The notes under the pieces are model-generated. The model made no database searches and had not been told where the DNA came from. It saw nothing but the letters and a program-made list of their open reading frames with translations. Position numbers and translations under genes: made by a program. A stretch of 64,000 bases of DNA from Cristatella mucedo (Eukaryota; Bryozoa; Phylactolaemata; Cristatellidae): the NCBI GenBank assembly GCA_009760855.2, contig WPIO01000198.1, forward strand, positions 62,001-126,000, in the 5' to 3' direction. Positions 35,356-47,596 of the stretch are shown here, piece by piece; positions within the stretch are counted from its first letter, which is position 1, and each line of letters opens with the position of its first letter.

Positions 35356-35359
<4 letters not shown>

Positions 35360-35418
<59 letters not shown>

Positions 35419-35490
35419 TCTCTCTCTCTCCCTCTGCTATCTCTCTCTCTCCCTCCCTCTCTCTCTCCCTCTCTCTCCCCCTCTCTGGCT
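35360..35490 (+). repeat. (TC)n microsatellite with CCCTCTCT variants
   Basis: A CT array about 70 bp pure, then irregular pyrimidine sequence to about 35490. Confidence 0.95.
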
Positions 35491-35615
35491 ATCTAGTTGT
35501 AAACCTATCTGTCTCATTCTCTATCTCATCTATCTCCGTCTTCTTTGGCACCTAGATAAACTTTGAGATGAGCTGACTAGTGACTGGCACGAAGATGAAC
35601 TTTAACCCTCAGAAC

Positions 35616-35757
35616 TGGTTTGGTCTAGCAGTAAAAGGTGCTCGCCTCGACTACGGTCTGACTGAGGTCGTGGGCTCGAGCCCCGAGGCATATGTGAAGC
35701 GCCTGAATAGAGATTAAGTTCTCTTGGGGCGCTATATAAATGAATTACATTTTTTAT
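35616..35757 (+). mobile_element. SINE family A
   Basis: TGGTTTGGTCTAGCAGTAAA (A-box region), GTGGGCTCGAGCCCCGAGGC (B-box region), then GCGCCTGAATAGAGATTAAG and TTGGGGCGCTATATAAATG. One of the better preserved copies. Confidence 0.88.
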
Positions 35758-38419
35758 AACTGAGGACAAGAAGACATCCAGCAAGGACGCGGAGCTTCGG
35801 GCTTGGACTCGCTGATAGTATCTACCCTGCTGACAAAGAAGAAGCCAGAGAAAATTTGGTGAGGTGCCGCCTGACCTGAGAGTGGTTAAGGAGATAGTTG
35901 ATGCTCGACTTCAGCATCTAATGGGACGATTAAAAGAGCCAGTCTGGGTGGTGCGCAATTGGCCACCATCTTTAACTGGCACCTTGGTGAAAACTTTTTT
36001 AAGTTTCATTTTATCAGTGACCGCTCGATTTGGCGGACGTTAGGGAATCTTCCGATTTCAGCTTCAGACTCGCCAATTGGAAGGTGTATGTCTCTTTATA
36101 GACGAGGTTGAAAAGCTTTTCCGACGGCACTTCTTCGGTGAGGGCGTAAATCCTCTCAAGAAATATGGTGCAGCCATATTTTTAGCCAGGTTGAATATGG
36201 CTTCCGCTCGACTGCCCTTCATCGCTCAGACTCAGTCTCTGCCTCTTGAATGCGTTTATGGTTTTTTGTTACGGAAATTAAAACCTTAGTCTATCTAAAT
36301 AAAACTAGGTAGCTTATTATAAAATTAAGTTAAAAATTGGCTCTTTAGGCAGCATCATAGCGACAACCTAAAGGTAATACCTCAGCAAGGCGTCAAAAGT
36401 ATGTGCAATTGTGCAACCTGCCATCTTGCGAATGGTTGCTCTATCGTGACTGACCGGAAGAAGCTACAAGATTTCTTTAGTCTGTTAGGCAAAGTACGTC
36501 TTCCAAAGCACCTATGGCGCGTGAACTTAAAGTATTTCTCTCGCTGTGCCGCAACTTTTTCAATGGTGTGGCTAGGTAGACTGCTATTGCATTACGCCTT
36601 CTGCACGCTCGCTAGCTCGGCGAGGGTTATTTTTGTATGAGGGAGCATTCGCATTTTAGCAGTTGCTAATTTGCTCATTTTTGTTAAGAACTTTTAAGTG
36701 GCTCCTTCCGAACTTCTTGTCCTCTGCGCGAGGTTCCGAGCTCTCGAAATTAAGGCGCAAAACTTAGTGCGCATTTAGCGCTTCTTAAGTGTACATTTGC
36801 AAGACTTTTAATAACGGCTTGCGGGTGACACGCTTTTGGCACCGAGCTTTCAAATCTCTCACACTGTTTGTTAAAAATTTAAGCCGACCCTGAAAGGGAA
36901 AAGTTCAAATAGCAATGAGAATCAAGATAAAAAAATATTCAAAGAGGCTATTTACTCTAGCAGCGTGGGTTATCAATTGGCAAACTGTAACGATGTGGTA
37001 TTCTCGCTCATGAATTGACAGACGCCGGACGAGGCCGTTTCTACCTCGGCAGCTGAATCGGCGGAACAGCGGTGCGGACAGCCGGATATTGCGGGACCCT
37101 TCATCGCTCGGGATAAAAATAAAAGCCATCTCAGTCGCTCCGCTGCCCGTCGGAATGTCCGAGCGGTTGAGAGTTGTGCCCCCGTGTAGGTCGGCGCTCG
37201 GTAGGTTAGAGGGCAAAAGCACGCATGCCGTGCCGCGTGCGCCGCTGGCAAATGACGTCGCGAACCTCTCCCAAAAGATGCAACTGTCGTACGTCACTAC
37301 GAGCAACGCTCGCTCGAGTGGAGAGAGCAGGCAGGCAAACTCGTCGGCTCGCGGCGACGAGCTGTAGAGATGACCCGTACAGCTGGGGCATGATTTTGCG
37401 ACCGCGCGGCAATTCATAAATTCCTCTGTCCAATAGGCAAGTAGGAACAGGCTGCCGAGGCGCTACGCACTCGCACCCCGGTCCGGCTAGGGAGGGGCAA
37501 CACGATAGCAATGCCACGCCCACACCCCCACCGTGTGGGATTTAGCTCCCATGGGAGAACATATATTGTTTCGCATCAAAATTTATCAAATACCAATCGA
37601 GCAATCGGAATGCAAATTGGCATAGACAACAGCGGTAACATAAGCTAGCTTTTGATGTAGCCAAAGCTTGATCCAAACATAGATTGTTGACCTGATGACC
37701 TGTAAGAGTTAACGTCACGTTGTTCACGTGATGTCAACCAAAATGGATGTTTTGGAAAAATCCTCCATTACATGGAAAAATATGCCAATTCCTGCAAAAG
37801 ATGAGAGACGCTTGGGTTTACAGGACACCGTGTATAAAAATGAAATACAAAATATATTTGAAATGTCAAACTGTGCATGCACCTGCAAAAAATCATGTTC
37901 AAGGACATTAAGGACATGTGCAGCTATACTCACGACACCGGAAACCAAGATGAGCCTGGCGTCCACTGAAACCAGTCAAGGCCAGCTTATATTCCAAATT
38001 TGATGTCGCCGGCATACAAATTAGTCATTCTGTACAATTTGCTAAGTACCGCAGAAAACTGTTGGAAAACACTCGTGAAGACAACTGACGTGTAAGAGTG
38101 TGCGAACGGTGAGCGAAATGCCCGAGATGCTCTGTTCACCGTCGCTCTAAGCTTTGCAGCACCTACCGAGGAGCGTAGAGACATCAAGTTTCAGGCGGGT
38201 TAACGATGCCCGGCACTCATTGGTTGATGCCGTGAGGAGAGGGCGAAAGAGAAGGACGCCGCTCGGACGCAAGAAGAATCGTATCGCCTGCCAACGAAGC
38301 TGCAGGCAGCTAGCACAGGCAGGACACTGAGTGCGCGCGTGTGCGTGCAGATATCGATGCAAGCTAACGAATTCAATTTTTTAATTTCACTTTTTCATGC
38401 GAAATCGCCTAGCATTAAA
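35758..38419. other. No gene recognised
   Basis: Unique-looking sequence. A 170-codon minus frame at 36905-37417 has no recognisable motif and is probably chance. Confidence 0.45.
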
Positions 38420-39800
38420 AAGAGCCTCCCTCCGTCGGTGCTCTATCAGACGTCAGGGCGTCCGCCGCCGCCGCCGCGGTGGGCGCCGCGCTCCGAGGCG
38501 CGGCGCGAGGCTGCGGCGGCGGTAAGAGATAGCGACTGGAACGAGGCGGAAAATGGAGCATTTTCCGAAGCACACCCTAGACTGCGTCTCAAGCCACACG
38601 ACGTGCGCTTACCCAAGTTGAAGCGGAGTTCTCGATCTCGGCTGCTACTCTTAAACCGTCTAAGGAAGCACCAATGGCGGCTCAAAATGCAAACAATATC
38701 GAAGCAGTCGCTCACGAGTACGAGCTGCCGGCGTTTTGAAGCCAGCAGCTCACATCGGCGCAGAGGCGAGGTGATGGGACGTTGACGACGACGACGACGA
38801 CGTTTCGCCCGCATCCGGACGCTGACGAAGGGGCGCGGGCGGTAGATAGGATTTATCCCGCTTGTCTCTGCCCCGCCCCTCTTTCCGTCTAGCGATCGCT
38901 GCCCCGTCGCACCTCCAGCCGAAGGCCGACGACGTATTTTCTTGCGAAGCTTTCCAAGATCACGGACCCCCGTCATAGTTTGAGCGGCGGACCGCAACGA
39001 GCGCGCGCGCGAGGGGGAGAGACGATGCACGCCGCACACACGCGCAGTCCGTAAGAAGAGAAAGACGGCGGCTGGCAGGCAGCATTTACCCCGGAGGACG
39101 CGCGGCGCGAATGAACGCAGCCGGACGGACGGTCGCGCGCGCCGGCGTCGGCCAAGAAAGGTAGAGTGGAGAGAGAGAAAGAGAGAGGCGGATGGCGCTC
39201 GCGGTAAGAGATCGGCGGGGCGGGGGCTGACAAGAATTGCAGCGGAGAGTTCGCGACGACCGGAAGAGTCCGGCCGTACGAGCCGCCGCGCGCATATTGG
39301 TCGGCCCGCGCTAGCTGCTTCAGCTGCTGCCACGACGGTGCGCGTTGCCGGAGCGCGAACGTCAGCTCGTCTGAGGAGTAGTTTGGAGCCGTCGGCTAGC
39401 GCGCGCCAACGAGTATTCAGATTGCGAAGCAGGGTCGAAGTGAATGATGGTTCGGTGAAGTCATTTAAAACTCTCCTTTCCTTCGCTACTGCGGGATGCG
39501 CTCATAGCGACGCGTAGCGCTCGAGATAGTCAATCTGTTCACCGAGTCGATTTAATGGCGGTCGACCGACGTTGCGCCCCGTCAGGAAGTATAGCCGCTG
39601 AAATGCGACGCTCGCGCCCTCGAGGTCGTCGTCGGCAGACGATCCTGCAGCGCTCCCGCTCATCCTCCTCCTCGTTCTCCATGCAGCATGCCGCCGCCGC
39701 CGCCGGCACCACTATCTGGGCCGACGCCCAGTTGCTAGAATGCGGCGCTAATTCAACAGCAAACCTTTCGGACCTATGTGGAACTCTTTAGAACAGACTC
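38420..39800. promoter_or_regulatory. CpG-rich block 2
   Basis: High G+C, CpG-dense sequence with a 295-codon minus-strand frame (39333-38446) of arginine/serine-rich composition and no recognised domain. It may be a promoter or a non-coding first exon. The frame alone is not evidence of a gene. Confidence 0.35.
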
Positions 39801-40204
39801 TCGCCTCCCCCCCCCCCGCTGCCGCCCGCCCCGCTCCCCTCTGCGGAATAAGTGGACTACCCCCCTCACGCACACACATCTACCGAGCCAGCCTTCTCCG
39901 CGCCGATTTTGGAGACCGTAACGTCATTCGTCATTTGAGAGGACCTTTGCGACCAGAAAGCGGACCTAAGCGAGCTATTGGTTCTTTAAAGCGAAGCCGT
40001 TAGTCCGCAGGTCCGCTATTCCGCAGGTGCTATTCAGCTTACACGAAACGTGATTTACTAAATCTCTTCGTTAGGCAATCCGAAGCATCTTTTACTCAGG
40101 GACTGTACGTACCTGTATGTACCTACACTCAGCGTCACAGAAATCCTCTAAGTATGGCCGCCGCTGCTTTATCTGTAAATTCGTTCAGGTAATAAATGGG
40201 TTTT

Positions 40205-40326
40205 CTACATTGCCAGGCTTACTAAAGTTGCATTTCCTTTGCAGCAAATGTAAAGCGCCTAGAGAGAGATTGAGTTATCTGATGGCGCTTTATCAAGTGC
40301 ATTATTATTATTATTATTATTATTAA
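40205..40326 (+). mobile_element. L2-like LINE 3' tail
   Basis: TTTGCAGCAAATGTAAAGCG, the hairpin (GCGCCTAGAGAGAG...GATGGCGCTTTATCAAG) and (ATT)n. It ends 23 bp before the LTR-like repeat starts. Confidence 0.8.
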
Positions 40327-40348
40327 AGTTATGAGCAGCACATGTATT

Positions 40349-42037
40349 TGTAGCGCAGCGCCGGCCTGACTTAGTTTTAGAGTGCATTAGAATTGCTCAG
40401 CAGGAAAACACCTCTGTCCTAGAGCAAGGAGATGCAGAGGTCGCTGAGGTGATTGATATTGGCTGGAGTGTCAACCCTATAGTTCCTGCTAGCAATTTGA
40501 GAATAGGGCAACGCTTGCCCAAGGTCGATTGCTGCCGCCAGCCATTCTAGAGTTGCTGGACGGTTTCCGTGAGAACAAAATCCGATTCACCGATTCGCCT
40601 CCAGCCTCGCTCCATTCGGGCATAGATTCCGCCATCTTTCGGGGGCGCACCGTCGTACTGTAGCGCCCTGCTGGCCTTGACTGAATTTTAGCACGAACAA
40701 GAGCTGTTCGGAGGCGGGCTAGAACTCCTTTATCCTGGAGCAGTGAGCCAGAGAGGAGCTTCAGTGAGGTTAGAGAGGAAGCGCTTAAGAGCAAGCCAGG
40801 AAGCTCTGAGACGAGCGGTGGCGATTCGGCCTTAGAATTGGTCCGATACCCGCGGGAGCGGCTGATTGATATTGGCTGGCCTGTCAACCTTCGCCATCAC
40901 TCTGTCCAAAAAGAATCGTCTGGAACCCATTCGCCACTCATGCTGGACAGAGGGGACATTCCAGTGGCCTAGTGCCGGTATTAGTTCCTTACCGTAATGG
41001 GACATGGTGTCAGGCCCAATACCACTAAGCTCTTGCCCCATTGTCTCAGCTACGTATTTAAGAGTCGAGCGACGCTCGCTCTGGGTCTTTTGTCTGTGGT
41101 CTTCTGTCTTTGGTCCGGCTCCGCTGTCGGACTCGCTTCTCTGAAAGCGAGGGAGGAGGGCGGGCTGTCCACCGACGATGGACGGAACAGGACAAGACAG
41201 CGCATGGAGGATTCGGTGGACTCCACCGAATACGGTCGTATCGCGCCCGAGCTGGCATTTTGTGATTCTTTTGTGTGTTGTGTGTTCGCGCTAGCACGCG
41301 GTCTCGGCATAGGGATTGGCCGGTGCGAGCTAGGCGTAGTTGGCGTGTGTGGAGTATTCCTGCCGCACTGTTGGAAACCGAGTTCTAGTTCGCCGGTCAG
41401 GGTTTAGACTGTGGTTCGGGCTCCGTCTATTTGGGTCGTTTCCCATTATACACGTAAGCAGCCCCAGTGTGGAGAAGTATTTCCTCCGCAAGAGTGCTTG
41501 AAGTGGCGTGTGTGGAGTATTCCTGTCGCACTGTTGGAAACCGAGTTCTAGTTCTCCGAGTAGGGTTTAGGCTCCGGTTCGCGCTTCAGTGTGGAGAAGT
41601 ATTCCCTCCGCAAGAGTTTTTAAGTTGGCCTGTTTGGGGTATTCCCTCGGCACAGGTGGGAATGGATTCCTAGTTCTCCGGTTAGGGTTTAGGGTCCGGG
41701 TCGCGCTTAGTGTGGAGGAGTATTCCCTCCGCAAGAGTGTTAGTGCAGTTGAGAACGTGCGAGGAGTGTGGAGATAAGGCTGAACTAAACGCGCAGCGAC
41801 TTTGTGCACTTGCGAATAAAGTTCAGTAAAATCCCCAATTTGTGTGTCTCGCTTTCCAATTCACGCCGCGGACTCACGACCCCCTTTAGTAACGGTTAGC
41901 AGGTCAGCGCCAGAAACGCTCGTTTCGTGGCGGCCAGCTTAATGCGCGTAAGCGCGCACTGAACGGCATTAGGCGATAGGCTACGCCGCTAGGAAAGCGG
42001 CAGGTCAAGCTTACTCTGCCGAGCCTTCGGCGTTACA
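40349..42037 (+). mobile_element. LTR-like repeat, plus copy
   Basis: A 1.69 kb block with ends of LTR type (TGTAGCGCAG ... GGCGTTACA). It carries a TATA-like TATTTAAG at about 41053 and a polyadenylation signal AATAAA at 41815. Inside are about three and a half tandem units of roughly 120 bp (41340-41760; marker GTGTGGAGAAGTATTCC) and two copies of a GATTGATATTGGCTGG segment. No gag or pol coding was recognised, so the reading as a solo LTR or a non-autonomous element is an inference. A homologous copy lies inverted at 47597-48862. Confidence 0.65.
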
Positions 42038-42039
42038 GT

Positions 42040-43060
42040 ACTCTGCCGCATCGCCGGCGCGAACGCCTACTCTGCGACGGGGCCGGCGGCGAGCTGCTGA
42101 GGGCTCACACCGCGGCGGGCGCTCATCTCGGCCGTGCGAACCGGCTTTCGCTTTCACACCGCGTCCTCGCCGTCTCGTAGCAACCGGCGATTTCTCGCAT
42201 GGCCAAGCGCTCGACCGTGAGCGTCAAGGCGGGTCGGTCGTGGGCCCGACGGCATCGCCACCGACGCCGCCGGGCGCCACCGGCCATTCAATCTGCTCCA
42301 GGCCATCGAGCGGCGTGCAGCCGCCTGGCGGCCGACGAACTTGTCCGGTCGAGACGGAAACGCCGCCCGCCTGACTGCACCAGCCGCGGGTAGCTGCGGC
42401 TACCAGCGGCTGCGGCTCGATACGAATCGGTCCGAGTGCCGCCACCTGCTGACGAGTATACTCGGCAGCCGGCGGCGGCTGCGGCGGATGCCTCGCGAGA
42501 GACCCGCCCTCTCGCCATCTTCTTACGGAACTGTCGAGTGCTGACGCGAGTGGTCGTTGTGAACGATCTGGAAGCCGTGCTGAAAGTGCAGTGAAGAAGT
42601 GCTCGAACGGGGCGACCGTCGCCGCCGCCGCACCGCGCCGGCCCGTCCACAGCCAGCGCCGCCGCCGAGCAGCAGCTCTTCGAGACGCCGCTCGGCGGCG
42701 CTGCGGCCGTCACGATCTTTCGGCTATGCACGCTTGCACGCAAGCCACTCTGCCGAAGCCGAACTGCGAACCGGCAGCGCTCGTTTAGGGAAAAAACTGC
42801 CTAGTGCGTAGAACCGGAACGCGCGTCTTACCTGCGTCGCGGCGTGACTCTGACGTCACGGCTTCGTCACGGCTCCGCCCACCTCAAGCTTCGTCAGATA
42901 CGGTACGCGTGCGCATTCGCGTCGCTGAGGCGCAGCTCAACGAGCGCGTAGGAGGGCGAGGCGGGGGAGACAAGTGTGCACAAGTGTCACAGCCGGAAGC
43001 AGCAGCAGCCGCCACGTCCCGCGAAGCATCGACTGGCAGCCGGAAGGAAGCGGGGCCTGT
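42040..43060. promoter_or_regulatory. CpG-rich block 3
   Basis: High G+C, CpG-dense sequence between the plus LTR-like copy and a SINE-B. It is a candidate promoter for the cortactin gene 8 kb downstream, which needs an upstream 5' UTR exon. No exon could be shown. Confidence 0.35.
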
Positions 43061-43094
43061 GGGGGAGGCACGGGGCATTGCGCCCTTCATAAAA

Positions 43095-43240
43095 AAAATA
43101 AATAAATAAAATCCTCGCTGATTAAACAGCCTCTTTCTGTATAGCGACAGAATTGCCTTCCCAGCTATCACCACCGCGTGCAATGGCGATAAAGGATCGC
43201 CCACCGCAGTAATCGAACCCACGCTACCTCGGTCACGATC
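43095..43240 (-). mobile_element. SINE family B
   Basis: AATAAATAAATAAAATCC, TATAGCGACAGAATTGCC, AATGGCGATAAAGGATCGCC and AGTAATCGAACCCACGC. The head is slightly damaged. Confidence 0.8.
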
Positions 43241-43500
43241 GTGCTCTGTGATTTTTTTCCTTACTTGCGGGTCTTACCCCTAAGTGAAAATCTAACGGGT
43301 CTTGCCGCCGTACTTTTAAATGTTGCAGGTTTTTCCCTGTAGATGAAAATCCTAGCTCCGCCTCAGTGCTTGGCTCCAAACGTCAGTGAGCCAATGTCGT
43401 GGCGAAAAATGCATCAGACTCCTCGCGTTCCCATACAATTAGCAGTCCCTTTAACAATAATGAATGCCTAAACAAGCTGCACATTAAGATGTACACGCAG

Positions 43501-43700
43501 ATAATAATAATTATTATTATTATTATTATTATTATTATGCACTTTATAAAGCGCCCTCAGAGAACTTGATCTCTTTCTAGGCGCTTTTCATTTGCTGCAA
43601 AGTGAAATGCAATTGAATGGTAAGTAAAATCATGCTTGAAAAAACAAACAAAATGAATAATATGGTTAGGTGTCACATGCACAGGGTCAACATGCAAATA
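43501..43700 (-). mobile_element. L2-like LINE 3' tail
   Basis: (ATT)n followed by the reverse-complement hairpin AAAGCGCCCTCAGAGAAC...TCTTTCTAGGCGCTTTTC and the 3' non-coding part up to CAGGGTCAACATGC. Confidence 0.8.
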
Positions 43701-44009
43701 AATATTCGTACCTGTATACACTGACTACACACACGCGCGCGCGCACACGCGCAAACACCCACACACTTACATGGGCATGTTTGGCTCGCTAAAGCATATA
43801 TATGCCTTACGGGTGGGAGTAATCATCTTACCGGTGGTATCTGACCTGGGCCAACTCACTCAGAGCGTCACTGGTGCGTCACTTCCGGTACTCGGCTCTC
43901 GTTAATCTCTCGGCTTCGTTCTCGGCTGTCTTTATTAATACCTCCCATCATGGTCGTGGCTCCTTCTCTGCAAAATATCTCTAGGTTACGTACTCTCCCC
44001 TCTACATCC

Positions 44010-44240
44010 CACTTTATTTCCTTCCCTCCCTCCCTCCGTCCCTCCCTCCCTTTCTCTACTTCTCTCTCCCTCTCTTTCTCTACTTCTCTCTCCCTCTCTT
44101 TCTCACTCTTTCTGTTTCTCTGTCTCGTTGTCGCTTTTTCTCTCTACCTCTGTCTCTCTCTGTATCTCTGTCTCTTTCGGTCACTCTTCGACTCTCTTTC
44201 ACTCTCTATCTCCCTCCCTCTCCCTTTCTTTCTCTTTCAT
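44010..44240. repeat. Pyrimidine tract (CCCT/CTCT/TTTCT-rich)
   Basis: About 230 bp of nearly pure pyrimidines on the plus strand. Frames over it are low-complexity artefacts. Confidence 0.92.
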
Positions 44241-44821
44241 TGATCTCAGAGATATACGCTATTGCACTCGCTATGAAAACGTATACCACAAACCCCATCC
44301 GCCAGCAAAAGGAAGCTTCGGCATTGCCCTGTAGTCAGACTTTGCCGATGGATTACCAGTCAATTTAAAAGTCCCAGCGATTCTCAAAACGTTTGCTATT
44401 TTAAAATCTGACTCTTATACACTGTGTAGATAAGCAGGAGCATTTCCGTAATACTTTGTGTATTTTGCTGGTCATATTGTCTGCCGTTCCTTTCAAAGCA
44501 AATACGGTGCGTAGCCTTTGTTTGACAGGCCTATGACACTGGTCAACAAAATTAAGTCATGATACTGAAATAAAATTATTCAAATCCATTTCTAATTAAT
44601 TTTGTATGTGGTCAGTCAAATACGACAGTCGAATTGCAAAATTTTCTCTACGTTTTGTAATCTGCAGTAAATTAATGTGAACGTGACGAAATGTACGGCA
44701 ATAGTAATAGACCTACGGTGAAAACCTGTAAAAATAAAGTCGTAGACTTTTTATATGTCTTCGCCTGTCTCTGGTGCAGCTGTTCGGGAGCATCTCTGAA
44801 GAGAGTGTCCAGCCGTAGCAG

Positions 44822-46010
44822 TCAGCCAGCATTTCAGCGTTTTTCACGCTGGTATCGGAAAGCTGGCGAAGTGCGGTCCATGGCTTTCACGAAATTTCTA
44901 ATCAATCCCAGTTTGATATGAAGGGGCGGTAGCAGGATTTTGCGAGCTTGCCTCAGCCAGTGCTGACTGCCGGGTATTCGTCTCTCCAACTGCCACAGTG
45001 TGTCTGCGAGTCTATTCCTTCAGCAGGTAGCGCAATTCTCTTGCTCGGCTATGCCACCCACACGAGAAACGCGTGCATTTTGTGTATCCATGCTGCAGTC
45101 CTATTAAAAGGCCAGCTATCTTCAAATCACCGCAGAGATGTCTGCTGCACTTGTTATACTTAATGGAATTCTGTTACTGTCTCAAGTTATCGCATGTCTT
45201 TCCTTCATGCGGACAGCATGATGCACCACCGGAATGGATGAAAGACGGTTTCTATTGTGCAAAAGCACAGCCTTAAGAGTCAGTTCCGAAGAGTTTGCAA
45301 ATAGTATCTATTATTGTGGGTCATGAGTCATTTGTAAGGCGTTCATGAGGCCCTCAATATCGGAAGAGAATGCCAGATTACAGTACTTCCCTTTCTAAGG
45401 AAAGGCTTCCAAGTGGTGGTGGCGGTGGTGGTGGTGGTGGCGCTTTCAAAATAACGTAATTGTGACATATTTCTTTGAGAAGATTCCATTGTTGGAGCCT
45501 TGATCCTAGCGACTCTGCCTTGTTCTTCAAAACGTCCAAATCACGGGCCGGGTCATTCAGTTCTGCCTGTATTATTTTGTATGGGTTTCCTGATGCAGCA
45601 GCACAGTGAAAATAGGAATCGCTGCACGCTGACGTAGCAGGAGAAGAACAAGGTCGGCGCTCGCTCTCTCGTCCTCGTCAGATTAATCAACAGACTATCC
45701 TGCTTGAGGTTCTGGAATAGGAAGTCTCTCATCATATGGAACTGGTCTCAAAGCAGACGGAATGTTTGGGTAGAATATTCTCGACTTCTTTTTCTTCGTT
45801 ATTTCACAGTAAAGAGGAGAAAACCGGAAGCAGAAGTGACACTCATTTGTGTGGCCGCTTGGCTCTCGCCGCACCCCGGGGAATGCAGACGGCATCGGTG
45901 GTCTTTTGCCATTCAACCACTGCGACAGCTGTGCTGTACATTTAGCACAGCATATATGGGGGGCGTTGCCCAATGCTGGTCGTGGTCACCAACCTTGCAT
46001 CCGAAGTAAA
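44822..46010 (-). pseudogene. Decayed gene of an uncharacterised, repetitive invertebrate protein family
   Basis: Minus-strand remains read in order from 46010 to 44822: WLNGKRPPMPSAFPGVRREP, SGHTNECHFCF, PSALRPVPYDERLPIPEPQ, HLCGDLKIAGLLIGLQHGYT, GWHSRARELRYLLKE and LLPPLHIKLGLIRNFVKAMD. I recall these motifs from multi-copy hypothetical proteins in several invertebrates (cnidarians, arthropods), where they behave like parts of a mobile element. I cannot name a domain. The cysteine pattern C-x2-C near the start may be a zinc-binding site. Stops and frame changes, including an expanded CCA/CCG run near 45420, show that it is dead. Confidence 0.6.
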
Positions 46011-47596
46011 GATGATGCGCCTCCTTCACTTGAATAGGTGATACTTTTCTTCCGGTTGTCAAGTGTCACTTCTCCACAAATATAGCAAAAATAATTGTCC
46101 ACGGTATATTACCCGCACTTTCAAGGCATTACTGTTCTGCACGATACTAAAATTGATGAAATAATAACAGTTTCATGTAACAGTAGTTTAAACTGCCTCG
46201 CACAACGTCTGAAATACTTGTAATGCTCAACCTTTCCGAGTGGGTTTTATGACGTCAGCTTATTGCAGCAGCCGTCTGGCAGTAGTATTGCATTGCATAA
46301 GAAAATGATGCAATCAACTCTGGATGACTTTTGCTTGACGCTATTTTGAAATGCGATGCCGTAATACCCCAGTCGGGGCTCATTTATGATGTCGTCGCAG
46401 TCCTACTGGATAAACATTACACGGCGATTTACACGGGGAAACATAGAGCGTGAACTATAGGAAATCTCTTCAAAGTGAGAGCCAATAAAAGAATCGCATA
46501 ATAGCTCTATTCATGCTCCAGCACAACTCGATACATCAGCTTAGAGCCTTTTGAGTCAGTAACGATTTCAATATTGACCGGTGTGATTGGTCATTTCTCT
46601 TGCCTTTTGTCGATCTTGGACCGGAAGTAGAACCACCACCATACTCTCAGCTCTGTCGGCCTTCGTCAGTCGTCCAATTGTGTTCAGACCATCGCCGGGC
46701 TTAGTGACGCATGCATGAGCGACGGAATCAAAGGAGAAGAAGTACAGCCGAGATTAAACCGGCCGTGTAAACGTATAAAACGATTGCGGGTTTTTTGTGG
46801 CCACAGCTCTTTCAGCCTAAGCAGCGCCGGCGGCTGGAGCGTCAGCGTGTCGCCCGAGCAGCCGGCCTTGACGCTGTCAGTCCTGGAGGTGTAGGAAAAC
46901 CACAAACGTATTCCAAACGATGGCCTATTGTCTAAAGTGTATTCGGTGGACTTTTTAGTCGCGTACTAGATTCGATCTCGAATCAATCGCATCTGCTCCT
47001 CATGCATATATCTCTCTCTCGCGCTCGCTCGCTCGCTCCTCAACTCGTCAATACATATTTAACAGCCGGACCGTTTGATCTGCATCGGCACCTAGGTCAA
47101 GCGTCGGTTGACCCCCGGTAGCGACCTAATAATTATGGACAAGCGTGGCGTCAACCTCTGATTGACCTCAAAGTTGACCTGCCCATGTCACTTTTGTCAC
47201 TCGCAATATTCTACCCAACCATTCTCCTTGCTCATTTCATGTTCTGTCGCACCACGTGTTCCTCGGCTTTCTGCCGGCTGACCGTAGTTCGAACAAGATA
47301 TAAAACCTTTGGTTATCTATTTGGACATTTATTCATGTGCACCGAAAGCCTGAGGCTCGCTTTTGGCTTCTCTCACTACCTGCACTGACTTTGTATTATC
47401 CAAATCTCAGCTAAAGAAAGACTTCTTGCCTGCTCTGCTCCAAAACTTTCCCTTCACTCCAGCGAACTTGTCTTTTTTGCTCCGGTTTCTTGTTCTGCGT
47501 GCTTACCGGTGCATGCTTCGGTGCATGTTACCAGCTAGGGGCCCTACTGACCGGGTAGCCATTAATGTTTCCTTGCACGCCCACTATGCTCACCTA
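46011..47596. other. No gene recognised between pseudogene and LTR-like copy
   Basis: Mostly unique sequence with a small (GCTC)n run near 47022; nothing else. Confidence 0.45.

Noticed and set aside
34891-35496. A 201-codon plus-strand frame
   Set aside because: It is the antisense shadow of the minus-strand LINE reverse transcriptase running into a CT microsatellite.
36905-37417. A 170-codon minus-strand frame
   Set aside because: No similarity recognised and no start or splice features; probably chance.
38446-39333. A 295-codon minus-strand open frame
   Set aside because: Arginine/serine/alanine-rich composition in a CpG-dense block, equally long open frames on the other strand, no recognisable domain and no splice context.
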